In this document: positions 25,434 to 33,456 of the stretch, in pieces
Layout: the number at the start of each line of letters is the position of its first letter
Position numbering within the stretch: position 1 is the stretch's first letter
Assembly (NCBI GenBank): GCA_034178965.1
Contig: JAXFQM010000152.1
Span: forward strand, 1 to 41,158
DNA from: Colimorpha sp034178965
GTDB lineage: Bacteria; Bacteroidota; Bacteroidia; Bacteroidales; P3
DNA: 41,158 nucleotides
Direction of reading: 5' to 3'
Program-made: the position numbers and the translations under genes
Notes under the pieces: generated by a model
Told to the model about the DNA's origin: nothing
The model's database searches: none
The model's input: the letters and a program-made list of their open reading frames with translations, nothing else

Positions 25434-26425
25434 CCACTACCCTTCCCTCTACGGGCAAAAAAATCCTTTATGGCTTCCTCTAAGGAGGTGCGCGGCATCT
25501 TCAACTCACTGACGGAACTGCTGGCGTCGTAATATTCCCGTATCAACAGTTGCCGAACGTTGTTTGTAGACAGTTGCGTGCCCACGCCTGCATACCGAAG
25601 TGCATCCCCCACCTTCGCCACCGCCAATGCCACCCAATTAGGCAGACGCACCATGTGCTGCCTGTAGCCCATGACACGGGCTTCCAAAGCGTAAAATTCC
25701 TCCATGGAGAGATTGTCCCCCGTAAGGAGATATTTTTTACCACTGGTTCCTAACCATATGGCGTTGGCCGTTGCCGTCGCCACGTCTTTCACGTGAACAA
25801 AACTTTTTCCTCCCTTCGTGCACACCATTAGTGGCTTTCTGTAGGCCGCCAAGAGCAGTTTTCCGCTACTGGGTTTCGTATCGTATCCGCCCACCATGAA
25901 CCCTGGGCAAACGATGACCACGTGCTTTTCGGGATGCCTCGCGGCATAGTTCTGCAAGAACACCTCGCCTTCCTTCTTGCTTTTTGCATAAAAACTGCTG
26001 GCAAAAGGCTCGCCCATGGGCTCGTTCTCATCCGCCACCCGTTCCGGCGTGCCATAGCCCACCGTGTTTGCAGTGCTCACATGCACAAGGCGGCTTGTTC
26101 CGCTGCGCTCCATCGTCTCAACAAGCAGGCGGCATATGTCCCTATTTGCCGGCAGGTAATCTTCGTAGCGCAATAGGCCCATGTCTGTGCAGCCCGTGCA
26201 GTTTACCATCGCCTCGCATCCTGTCGCTGCTTTGAACAACGATGCTGCATCCAGCATCGACCCCTCAATTACCGCTGTTCGTCGGCGCTGCTCCTCAGCC
26301 ACATCTCTCCAATCTATCTTACCCCTTTCTCGCACAAGCAAGGTCACTTCATGCCCCTGTCCCAACAGCAGGCGCCATACGTTGTTTCCCAGCAGTCCTG
26401 TACCACCCAAAAGTAATACTTTCAT
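25430..26425 (-). CDS. NAD(P)-dependent epimerase/reductase, extended SDR family
   Basis: 331 residues. Rossmann motif LLLGGTGLLGNNVW at 4-17, a TVNCTG-like second segment (AMVNCTGCTDMG), catalytic YAKSK with an upstream Ser/Thr (VHVSTANTVGYG), and VCPGFMVGGYD, as in dihydroflavonol-4-reductase/epimerase-like extended SDRs. The substrate is not determined; sugar nucleotide, steroid and flavonoid-type reductases share the motifs. It lies downstream of the polysaccharide flippase on the same strand, separated by about 290 bp containing a large inverted repeat. Its TAA overlaps the TAG of the convergent arginase-fold gene (shared TTAG). Confidence 0.85.
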   Translation of the reverse strand: MKVLLLGGTGLLGNNVWRLLLGQGHEVTLLVRERGKIDWRDVAEEQRRRTAVIEGSMLDAASLFKAATGCEAMVNCTGCTDMGLLRYEDYLPANRDICRLLVETMERSGTSRLVHVSTANTVGYGTPERVADENEPMGEPFASSFYAKSKKEGEVFLQNYAARHPEKHVVIVCPGFMVGGYDTKPSSGKLLLAAYRKPLMVCTKGGKSFVHVKDVATATANAIWLGTSGKKYLLTGDNLSMEEFYALEARVMGYRQHMVRLPNWVALAVAKVGDALRYAGVGTQLSTNNVRQLLIREYYDASSSVSELKMPRTSLEEAIKDFFARRGKGSG

Positions 26426-26715
26426 ATTTTATTATAACGCAATTCGGCACGAAATATTTTGCATGGCTACCCTCCGTTGCCCTCAAGAAAGAACATCGGA
26501 AGGAGGTTGCCGTTGTCTATCCTTTCAGGAACACTTATGCCTACAAGGCAGGCCACTTTACGGCGCACCTGTTGTTTCCAAAGCAGGTAGGGAGCGGCAT
26601 GCGCCGTGCATGGGAGTGGCATGGCAGCACACATCTCCTACTTATCTCCCACTTGGGCAGGAGGTATGTAGGAGATGTATGCCGTCATGCCGCTCCCACG
26701 GTACTTGAACCCCTC
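26426..26715. other. 290-bp intergenic region carrying inverted-repeat element copy A
   Basis: Between the flippase stop and the SDR gene start on the minus strand. Open frames across it on the plus strand have no recognisable protein features and run through the hairpin. The main content is the repeat at 26612-26697; no promoter box was found in front of the SDR gene. Confidence 0.6.
26612..26697. repeat. Inverted-repeat element, copy A
   Basis: Two 38-nt arms (26612-26649 and 26660-26697) separated by a 10-nt loop; 32 of 38 positions pair as Watson-Crick and most of the rest as G-T. The arm contains GGCAGCACACATCTCC, which is also in the arm of copy B at 38409-38478, with the same arm order and the same loop length. 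A partial extra copy of the outer arm (GGGAGCGGCATG) starts at 26590. Confidence 0.88.
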
Positions 26716-28218
26716 CTACTCCCTTTCCTTGGAAAGGAGGACGGAGAGGATTTCCTTTAGGTCAATCAACTTTAGGAGGAATGCCAGGGCTATGGCAGCC
26801 ACCGCCATAAGGCACATGGAGACCCACGGCGAGAGACGTGTAGCGGTGCCCTGCGGCAAACCAAGGGTAGCCAAGAACCAACACACAAGAAAAACCAACC
26901 CGCCATATGCCACCACCTGAAGCACAAAGCGAGGTGTGGGGCGGAAGCGAAACAGGCGGTACGATAGCGCCATTTGCGCCGCTCCCATAAAGGTTTGGGC
27001 GGCAAGGCTGGCATAGGCTGCCCCCACCGCGCCGTAGCGCGGTATCAAGGCCAAATTAACGGAGATATTGAGCGCTAAAGCTACGGCAGCCAGCAAGTTC
27101 AACTGGCGCAGGTTGCCGTTGGCGGTGAGCAACGTGCCAAATACGTAGGTCATCCCGATGGGTATGAAGCCAAGGACAATGATGCAGAACACGGCGTTCA
27201 CCTCCTCCACGTTCACCTTGGTACCATAAAGCAACTGCAATATTTCATTTCCAAAGAAGACACATGCTATTGCTATGGAATATGTTACGACGAACATCAG
27301 CGAAAACATCATTTTTGCGGTGGCCTTCAGCTCCAAACTGGATGAGGGTTGGCTTTTGCAGGACTTGGTGAGTTTTGAAAAGATAGGCAGCAGCGGAACG
27401 CTGACGAGGAACGCCAACATGGTCAGCGCGTCCAGCAGCCTAAACGCAGCCCCATATATGCCCGCCTGATAGTTGCCTGTTTCAGGTAGCAGTTTTTGCA
27501 GCAACACAGGATCCAAACGGTTGTAGCTTGCCATAAGCAGCACAAGCAAAGCAAAAGGAGCACTCTTGCGTAGAATGGCAATGGAAAATGGCTTGTTCCA
27601 ACGGAGACTTTGGAACCCTACTTTCTTGAACAACATTGCCAAAGCCCCAACGGCTGCTATGATATAGGCTACCGTTTGCGCATATACAAACCATTCTATC
27701 TTAAAAGGAGACTGACCAAATGGTCCCCATAGCAAAACACTGCAAATGACAATCATAAGCAGACGGTCCAAGATACTGAGCAGGCTGTCTGTCTTGAACA
27801 TCAGCAACCCTTGAAAATTGCTGCGCAGATAGATGATGAGCGAGTTGAGGAACTGGTTGAAGCACAGCCAAGCCAACAGATAGAACTGACGGCTGTCGTA
27901 TCCTAATATGAGACTGACGGTGAAAGTGACCACAACATACAACGCAAACAGCAGCACCTTCAGCGCAAGGATGCCGGAAAGGTGCTTTTTGATGAGCGCT
28001 GGGTTGCGAGCAATGCTGCGCGTATTGAAATTGGTGATGCCGAAATCCAGCAGTATGTTGAAGATATAGGCAAGGTTGAACACTACCAGGTAGAAACCAT
28101 ACGTTTCCGTTCCCACAGACTTCTGCACGCCTAAATCGATGCCCAGCAGCCAAAACGGCTTGATGAGCAGGTTGGCCAGCATCATCCAAAACAGACCCGA
28201 CAGCAGTTTCTTCCTCAT
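26716..28218 (-). CDS. Polysaccharide/oligosaccharide flippase (Wzx/RfbX, MOP superfamily)
   Basis: 500 residues with about 14 predicted membrane helices distributed over the whole length and no large soluble domain. The N-terminus (SGLFWMMLANLLIKPFWLLGIDLGVQKSVG), VFNLAYIFNILLDFGITNFNTRSIARNP and the central LLMASYNRLDPVLLQKLLPETGNYQAGIYGAAFR segments are typical of bacterial polysaccharide flippases that move lipid-linked repeat units across the inner membrane. It starts 6 bp after the Ig-like lipoprotein gene and is probably cotranscribed with it. Glycosyltransferases are not adjacent, so it may act in a pathway encoded elsewhere. Confidence 0.9.
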   Translation of the reverse strand: MRKKLLSGLFWMMLANLLIKPFWLLGIDLGVQKSVGTETYGFYLVVFNLAYIFNILLDFGITNFNTRSIARNPALIKKHLSGILALKVLLFALYVVVTFTVSLILGYDSRQFYLLAWLCFNQFLNSLIIYLRSNFQGLLMFKTDSLLSILDRLLMIVICSVLLWGPFGQSPFKIEWFVYAQTVAYIIAAVGALAMLFKKVGFQSLRWNKPFSIAILRKSAPFALLVLLMASYNRLDPVLLQKLLPETGNYQAGIYGAAFRLLDALTMLAFLVSVPLLPIFSKLTKSCKSQPSSSLELKATAKMMFSLMFVVTYSIAIACVFFGNEILQLLYGTKVNVEEVNAVFCIIVLGFIPIGMTYVFGTLLTANGNLRQLNLLAAVALALNISVNLALIPRYGAVGAAYASLAAQTFMGAAQMALSYRLFRFRPTPRFVLQVVAYGGLVFLVCWFLATLGLPQGTATRLSPWVSMCLMAVAAIALAFLLKLIDLKEILSVLLSKERE

Positions 28219-28224
28219 GCAGCG

Positions 28225-29919
28225 CTATTGTATCGAATATTCTTCGTTAAATTCCCAGTTGGCCCTCACCTCCAACCTCTTTTCAAAAAGATAAGTCCTC
28301 TCCGGTTGACGCTGGCTCCAATAGTCTCCCCCATCCCATTGTCCGTTGCCATTGCGGTCTTCAATGGCCCTCACCCTGTAACTTCCAGGAAGCAGGTGTG
28401 GAAAAGCCAGCAAGCCAACATTCTTCACCACGCATTGCTGCACCACGTCGTCCTTTTTGTCGAGCAACTGAATGAGAAAAGGGGTGACAATATCGCCCGT
28501 AGATACGGCAAGGTTGAGATGGCCATATTGGCTTTCATCGGTAACCTCAAATTTACAAGTTACACTATCATTCTCAACACCAAATATATCCGTAAAGACG
28601 TGTGGCGGAAGAAAGCAAGCATACTTCTTTCCTTCCACAAACTTATATTCCACAAGGGCCTTCAACCCCTTGTCGCTCAATACAGCGCGCGCAAGATGTA
28701 GGCTGCTGTCAGACAAGTCAGTCACTTCCACAATGCTGTCCAACGCCAATTTAGGCTCCATGGGATTGGGGAAAAGAATGCGGAGTGAATCGAAATACGC
28801 CAACTGGCTTGTTGCCGAAAAACGCACTTGGCTGGCGGTGTTACCGTCCTTTCCCCGCTTGTTATTTAAAGCAGAAGCCATATTACTGTTATAACGCAAT
28901 TTCAACGTATCGTCAATCCCCGTAGAATCAAACAATGCCACCCAAAGCGTGTCTAATGGCGGCAACGTCCACACCTTCAGCGTGTCCATCGTAGCGTTCG
29001 CCACCCATTTTATGTTGCTGGAAAGGCCTTTCACCACCGGCTTTTTCATGGGTAGCATCGTGACCACTTCCGCATACCCCTTGCGCTGCATGCCGTTGGC
29101 GCTCTTCACGCGCTGCTTTTCCTTGGCATTGGAAGAGATGCGCAGTACAATCCCTGGTTTTGCCGACACGGCGAGGATGGTGTCCACCGCAGTATCGCTG
29201 GGGGGAACATACTCCGCAAACACCATCGTGTCGCACCAAGCTGCCGCTTCCGCGCCCAACCGCATGTCCTTGTCACCGTCCTCGAAGGCAACAATATAGT
29301 ACGCGCCGTCTCTCACATTATGAAAGTGAAACAAGCCCTGCCTGTCGCAACGCGTAATGTATGTAGGTATTTCCTTAGCCACGGTGCTGTCTGCCAGCGA
29401 CACCCTGTTATACAAGGCCACCGTCACCGGCTCTTTCCACACGCCGCCAGTGTAGGCGTCCTCCACTCGGCCTGACAGGCTGAAACTGTCCACCACGTCG
29501 CCAGTAGAGAGCACATACTCTAACACAGGCAGTGGGTTTCCCTCATTGAAGTCCACAATTGCCTCCTGAAACTGAAAGAGATATGTCGTATTGGGCTGTA
29601 AAGTATCCTTGATGCGCACCCTCACGCCATGCCCTTTCGTGGCATACTCCGGTCTTTTCTTCATTGGGGGCGACACAATAATTCTGTTTTCAGCATCCTT
29701 TACCTGCACATATTCGTCAAACTCTATGTAGAATTCGTCACCTGTAAATCGAGTCACGCCGCTTGGGGGCGTGGCGTGCAGCATTCTCGGCGGCGTAACG
29801 TCCTTGGGACCGCCAGAGGGCATGCCTTGCTGCGCGCAACCAAGAGCAAGAAACGCGACAGTTGGTATCAAACACAATAATGATGTAGGTTTCACTTGTA
29901 TTTCATTATCATTAAGCAA
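28225..29919 (-). CDS. SbsA-type Ig-like domain lipoprotein
   Basis: 564 residues with a signal sequence and lipobox ALGC (Cys28); the mature N-terminus CAQQGMPSGGPKDVTPP is a form I recall from a common Bacteroidota lipoprotein family with a SbsA Ig-like domain. The Ig-like domain covers about 40-140 (TPPRMLHATPPSGVTRFTGDE, ITVSPP-like strand). The rest is beta-rich with a carboxypeptidase-regulatory-like segment (FSLSGRVEDAYTGG) and a calcium-loop-like EDRNGNGQWDGGDYW near the C-terminus. Probably outer-membrane anchored; function unknown. A minus-strand -7 box lies at 29953-29960. The flippase follows after 6 bp. Confidence 0.82.
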   Translation of the reverse strand: MLNDNEIQVKPTSLLCLIPTVAFLALGCAQQGMPSGGPKDVTPPRMLHATPPSGVTRFTGDEFYIEFDEYVQVKDAENRIIVSPPMKKRPEYATKGHGVRVRIKDTLQPNTTYLFQFQEAIVDFNEGNPLPVLEYVLSTGDVVDSFSLSGRVEDAYTGGVWKEPVTVALYNRVSLADSTVAKEIPTYITRCDRQGLFHFHNVRDGAYYIVAFEDGDKDMRLGAEAAAWCDTMVFAEYVPPSDTAVDTILAVSAKPGIVLRISSNAKEKQRVKSANGMQRKGYAEVVTMLPMKKPVVKGLSSNIKWVANATMDTLKVWTLPPLDTLWVALFDSTGIDDTLKLRYNSNMASALNNKRGKDGNTASQVRFSATSQLAYFDSLRILFPNPMEPKLALDSIVEVTDLSDSSLHLARAVLSDKGLKALVEYKFVEGKKYACFLPPHVFTDIFGVENDSVTCKFEVTDESQYGHLNLAVSTGDIVTPFLIQLLDKKDDVVQQCVVKNVGLLAFPHLLPGSYRVRAIEDRNGNGQWDGGDYWSQRQPERTYLFEKRLEVRANWEFNEEYSIQ

Positions 29920-29952
29920 TAAACACTTCTTCTAACCCTCGCAAGCAAAATG

Positions 29953-29960
29953 CAAAAGTA
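29953..29960 (-). promoter_or_regulatory. Bacteroidota-type -7 box (TACTTTTG) for the Ig-like lipoprotein gene
   Basis: On the minus strand the sequence reads TACTTTTG, matching TAnnTTTG, 34 nt before the start codon at 29919. No TTG -33 box at standard distance. Confidence 0.55.
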
Positions 29961-29973
29961 CGAAAAAAAAACG

Positions 29974-30101
29974 TATCTTTAAAAACAATTAACACAAATG
30001 TCCACAACAAAAAACAAAACCCTACGTTATTATGATAACTTACGTATCATAAGATTCGTTGATGTATTTGTCGAGGCGTCCCTTTTTTCGGACGCCTTTT
30101 T
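29974..30101 (+). ncRNA. Possible small plus-strand RNA with terminator, in the copA / lipoprotein gap
   Basis: A weak -7-like box TATCTTTA (29974-29981), a perfect hairpin TTATGATA / TATCATAA (30030-30037 and 30045-30052, 7-nt loop), and a strong hairpin GGCGTCC / GGACGCC (30075-30081 and 30090-30096) followed by five T on the plus strand. All genes from 25430 to 37809 are on the minus strand, so a plus-strand terminator here has no gene to serve; a transcript of about 110 nt is the simplest explanation. No known RNA family recognised. Confidence 0.35.
30075..30101 (+). terminator. Rho-independent terminator-like hairpin, plus-strand polarity
   Basis: Seven-bp perfect stem GGCGTCC/GGACGCC with an 8-nt loop and a TTTTT run on the plus strand. 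Read on the minus strand (copA ends 48 nt away) the stem is followed by TCGACAAA rather than a T-run, so it is a poorer copA terminator than a plus-strand one, although it may act in both directions. Confidence 0.6.
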
Positions 30102-30143
30102 CCTTGGAGTGGTTGTTGGGGGGAGGGCTTTGCGACCCAAGGC

Positions 30144-32057
30144 TCAATGGTTTCTCTTTAGCCGTAGGCTATTCAGCACCACGCTGATGCTGCTAAATGC
30201 CATGAGAGCGGAAGCCCACATGGGGTTGAACGGGTTCCCCGTAAAGAGGAAGAGCAAGCCTGCCGCTAACGGTATGCATACAGCATTGTATATGCAGGCC
30301 CAAAACAAGTTTTCCTTGAGGGTGCGCACTGTGCGACGCGACAAGTCCATGGCTTCGGAAATGCGACGGAGGTCGGTGCTCATCAACGTAACCTGTGCCA
30401 CGTCCATGGCCACGTCGGTGCCTTTGCCCATGGCTATGCTCACGTCGGCTCGCGCCAACGCCTGCGAGTCGTTAATTCCATCGCCCACCATGGCCACTCT
30501 CTTGCCTTGCTGCTGCAACTCGCGCACCACGCGTTCCTTGTCGTCGGGCATTACCTTACTATAGTAGTGAGCCACTCCGGCCTTTTGGGCCCAATAACGA
30601 GCCGCATCATCGCGGTCGCCACTCATCATAGTCACTTCCACCCCCCTTTCTTTCAGTTGCTGCATGGCTTCGCGGGCATAGGGCTTCAGTGTCTCCCTCT
30701 CTTCGAAGGGAAGGCCTTCTGTGTGAGTGAAATCCACATTAGGATTGGGGATGGTGAGCGTGCCGGTCTTGTCAATGACCATGGCGTTTACAAGGCGCAA
30801 GTTTTCAAGCGCTGTGGCATCTTTCACAAGGATGTTCTTTTGTGCCGCCTTGCCAATACCCACCATTAGCGCGGTGGGAGTGGCCAGCCCCAAGGCGCAG
30901 GGACAGGCAATGACAAGCACTGAAACGGAACTAAGGATGGCGTTGGGCAACTGCGCCACTCCGCCAATAATAAGCCACAGCAAGAATGTGAGCAACGCTA
31001 TACCCGTCACCACAGGCACGAAAATCAACGCAACCTTGTCTACAATACGCTGCACAGGGGCCTTGCTGTTTTGCGCGTCCCGCACACTCTTAATGATGCC
31101 TGCCAACACGGTACCTTCGCCTACCTGCGTGGCGCGAAAACGGCACATACCCTGTTTCACCAACGTGCCAGCAAACAGCATGTCTCCTTTTTTCTTCTGT
31201 ACAGGGATTGGTTCGCCGCTTATCATGCTTTCATCCACATAAGCCTCGCCGTCGTGCAATATGCCATCGACGGGAACCTTCTCGCCCACATGCACTTCGA
31301 TGGTGTCGTGTACGCGGATGGTGCTGATGGGCACTTCCGAAACCTCCCCACACGCCACCACGCGCGCCGTCTTGGGAGCCAACTGCATCAAGTCTCGGAT
31401 GGCAGAGGCGGTGCCGTTTTTCGCCTTTTCCTCCAAAAGACGGCCCGTTAGAACGAAAGTAATGATCATCACGGATGCGTCGTAATAGGTACTGTAATCG
31501 GACATGCCATGCTTTTCCACCCAAAAGGCATGGCCCCAAAAAGTATTAACGACACTGAAGAGGAACGAGATTCCGGTGGAGAGTGCCACCAGCGTGTCCA
31601 TGCCAGCGGTGAGGTGACGCATCTGCCCCCAAGCTCCCGAGAAGAATTGCCTACCGCAATACAGTAGGTTGGCGGCTGAAAGCACCAGCATGGCCAAGTT
31701 GCTAACACGTATGTCGCCCACTTGCCCAGGGACGTGCACCCACATCATGGAAACGCTCATCACCAATAGCGCAAACACCCACGATGTCACCACTTTTCTA
31801 CGCAACCGCACAAAGGCTTGCCGCTCAAGGGTCTCGGCATCGCGGTCCTCCTCTATTACCATGTCATAGCCAATAGCGCCTATTTCCTCCTTCATCTGCT
31901 GTGGAGTAATGGTGGCGGGATCATATTCCACTACCGCGCAACGCCCTGGCAGCGAAACAGCAGCTTCCTTCACGCCATTTAGTTGATTGAGCCGCTTCTC
32001 CACATTGGCGGAGCAAGCCGCGCACATCATCCCTACGACTGGTATGGTCTTTTTCAT
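30144..32057 (-). CDS. copA: Cu(I)-type P1B ATPase lacking the nucleotide-binding domain
   Basis: 637 residues. One N-terminal heavy-metal domain with MCAAC (Cys12, Cys15), membrane helices, actuator-domain SGEP (280-283), the Cu(I)-type CPC motif in helix 6 (385-387), phosphorylation motif DKTGT (Asp429), SGD (479-481), GDGIND (525-530) and the C-terminal YN and MAFSS motifs typical of P1B-1. From Asp429 to SGD there are only about 50 residues; usual CopA has about 145, and the whole nucleotide-binding domain with its HP motif is absent, with no frameshift. I recall Bacteroidales ATPases of this short type, so it is probably lineage-typical. Inferred role: copper efflux from the cytoplasm. 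It follows copZ by 13 bp. Confidence 0.9.
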   Translation of the reverse strand: MKKTIPVVGMMCAACSANVEKRLNQLNGVKEAAVSLPGRCAVVEYDPATITPQQMKEEIGAIGYDMVIEEDRDAETLERQAFVRLRRKVVTSWVFALLVMSVSMMWVHVPGQVGDIRVSNLAMLVLSAANLLYCGRQFFSGAWGQMRHLTAGMDTLVALSTGISFLFSVVNTFWGHAFWVEKHGMSDYSTYYDASVMIITFVLTGRLLEEKAKNGTASAIRDLMQLAPKTARVVACGEVSEVPISTIRVHDTIEVHVGEKVPVDGILHDGEAYVDESMISGEPIPVQKKKGDMLFAGTLVKQGMCRFRATQVGEGTVLAGIIKSVRDAQNSKAPVQRIVDKVALIFVPVVTGIALLTFLLWLIIGGVAQLPNAILSSVSVLVIACPCALGLATPTALMVGIGKAAQKNILVKDATALENLRLVNAMVIDKTGTLTIPNPNVDFTHTEGLPFEERETLKPYAREAMQQLKERGVEVTMMSGDRDDAARYWAQKAGVAHYYSKVMPDDKERVVRELQQQGKRVAMVGDGINDSQALARADVSIAMGKGTDVAMDVAQVTLMSTDLRRISEAMDLSRRTVRTLKENLFWACIYNAVCIPLAAGLLFLFTGNPFNPMWASALMAFSSISVVLNSLRLKRNH

Positions 32058-32070
32058 CCAATGCTGGCTG

Positions 32071-32280
32071 TTATGCTGTCATGCAAAAGCCTGCCTCGTC
32101 CACGGCTTCGTACATCTGCCGTGGTTCAACCTCGGTGGGTTCGTATTCCACCATAACGCATTTTCCCTTCAAGTCAGCCTCCGCACACTTCACTCCCTTT
32201 AAGCCTTTCAGCGCTTTCTCCACACTTTCCTTACAATGCTCGCAGGCCATGCCTTCTACCACAAACGTTCTTTTTTCCAT
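32071..32280 (-). CDS. CopZ-like heavy-metal-binding (HMA) copper chaperone
   Basis: 69 residues, one HMA domain. The metal site is VEGMACEHC with the two cysteines of CxxC, followed by the typical ferredoxin-like fold segments SVEKALKGLKGV and VMVEYEPTEV. It delivers or binds Cu(I) for the ATPase, which follows after 13 bp. It starts 34 bp after dut in the same operon direction. A third Cys near the C-terminus (GFCMTA) is not part of the motif. Whether the ATPase or the chaperone binds other metals cannot be told from the sequence. Confidence 0.9.
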   Translation of the reverse strand: MEKRTFVVEGMACEHCKESVEKALKGLKGVKCAEADLKGKCVMVEYEPTEVEPRQMYEAVDEAGFCMTA

Positions 32281-32314
32281 AATATATTCAAACTATTGGA
32301 GTTCAAATTGCCCA

Positions 32315-32764
32315 TCACGTGCCTGTGTGGCCAAAACCGCCCGCGCCACGCACCGTATCCGACAGAACCTCGCTCTCCTCCCATTCTACTCGCTCGTGAT
32401 GCGCTACCACCATCTGCGCGATGCGGTCCCCGTCGCCCACCCAAAAGGTCTCTTTCGATAGGTTCGCCAACAACACGCATATCTCGCCGCGATAGTCGGC
32501 ATCTATGGTTCCTGGTGCATTCAGCACCGTAACGCCTTTTTTCAGTGCCAATCCACTGCGAGGGCGTATTTGCGCCTCGTAGCCAGAAGGTAACTCTATG
32601 AAAATGCCCGTCTTTACCAAAGCGCGCTCCATGGGTTGCAGCGCTATTGGTCCTTCTGGCAGGCTGGCTCTTAAGTCCATGCCTGCCGAAAGGGATGTCT
32701 CATATTGCGGCAGCGGATGATGCGACCTATTAATGACCTTCACTTGCATGACTCTCTCGCTCAT
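32315..32764 (-). CDS. dut: dUTP diphosphatase
   Basis: 149 residues from the ATG at 32762-32764 (MSERVMQVKV), which overlaps the clpP stop as ATGA; a longer upstream reading would run inside clpP and lacks family similarity. The five motifs are present: SAGMDLRA, PRSGLALKKG, NAPGTIDADYRGE with catalytic Asp, VGDGDRIAQMV, and the C-terminal GAGGFGHTGT that closes over the nucleotide. The trimeric enzyme hydrolyses dUTP to dUMP and pyrophosphate and so keeps uracil out of DNA. The copZ-copA pair follows after 34 bp. Confidence 0.95.
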   Translation of the reverse strand: MSERVMQVKVINRSHHPLPQYETSLSAGMDLRASLPEGPIALQPMERALVKTGIFIELPSGYEAQIRPRSGLALKKGVTVLNAPGTIDADYRGEICVLLANLSKETFWVGDGDRIAQMVVAHHERVEWEESEVLSDTVRGAGGFGHTGT

Positions 32765-33447
32765 TTTTTGCCCAACACCTCGTCTATCATTCCATAAGCC
32801 AGTGCTTCCTCGGCCGTAAGCCAATGGTCGCGGTCGCTGTCGGCCTCCACTTTCTCAATGGGTTGGCCGCTGTGAAGTGAAATGATTTGGTAGAGTTCGT
32901 TCTTCAATTTTTTAATCTCCGCCACGGTTATTTCCATGTCACTGGCCTGCCCTTCCGCGCCGCCCATGGGCTGGTGTATCATCACGCGGCTGTGTGGCAG
33001 CGCGCAGCGCATGCCTTTTTCTCCTGCGCAGAGCAACACACTGGCCATCGAGGCCGCCAAGCCTGTGCAAATGGTGGCCACGCGTGGTTTGATGTATTGC
33101 ATGGTGTCGTAGATACCCAAGCCAGCGTACACGCTTCCGCCTGGCGAATTGAGGTATATTTCAATGTCTTTGCTACTGTCGGTGCTTTCGAGGAAGAGAA
33201 GTTGCGCTTGTATCACGTTGGCGGCGTAGTCGTCTATCTCGGTGCCAAGGAAGATGATGCGGTCCATCATCAAACGGCTGAAGACGTCCATTTGAGCCAC
33301 GTTTAATTGGCGTTCCTCTACGATGTAGGGCGTCAGCGAACCTTTTGCCATGAACGATTTGTTGATGGCACTGGTATATTTTTGGAAAGTGGTGCTGCTG
33401 ATGCCACGTCCGCGTGTGGCATATTTTTCAAATTCGGTCATATTCAT
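32761..33447 (-). CDS. clpP: ClpP, ATP-dependent Clp protease proteolytic subunit
   Basis: 228 residues, about 10-15 more than many Bacteroides ClpPs because of a longer N-terminus. Catalytic Ser133 in GLAASMAS, His158 in RVMIHQP and an Asp in KVEADSDRDHW form the triad; the SPGGSV and YAGLGIYDTMQ segments are conserved. ClpP forms the tetradecameric chamber fed by ClpX or ClpA/C. It lies in trmD-clpP-dut-copZ-copA order on the minus strand (9 bp after trmD), far from clpX at the window start. It matches the Bacteroides main ClpP that I recall, so it may be the only clpP, but a second one next to clpX cannot be excluded. Confidence 0.96.
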   Translation of the reverse strand: MNMTEFEKYATRGRGISSTTFQKYTSAINKSFMAKGSLTPYIVEERQLNVAQMDVFSRLMMDRIIFLGTEIDDYAANVIQAQLLFLESTDSSKDIEIYLNSPGGSVYAGLGIYDTMQYIKPRVATICTGLAASMASVLLCAGEKGMRCALPHSRVMIHQPMGGAEGQASDMEITVAEIKKLKNELYQIISLHSGQPIEKVEADSDRDHWLTAEEALAYGMIDEVLGKK

Positions 33448-33456
33448 AATTCAAGG

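Noticed and set aside
26181..26760. Open plus-strand frames running over repeat A
   Set aside because: They run through the inverted repeat and antisense to the SDR and flippase genes, with no family similarity.
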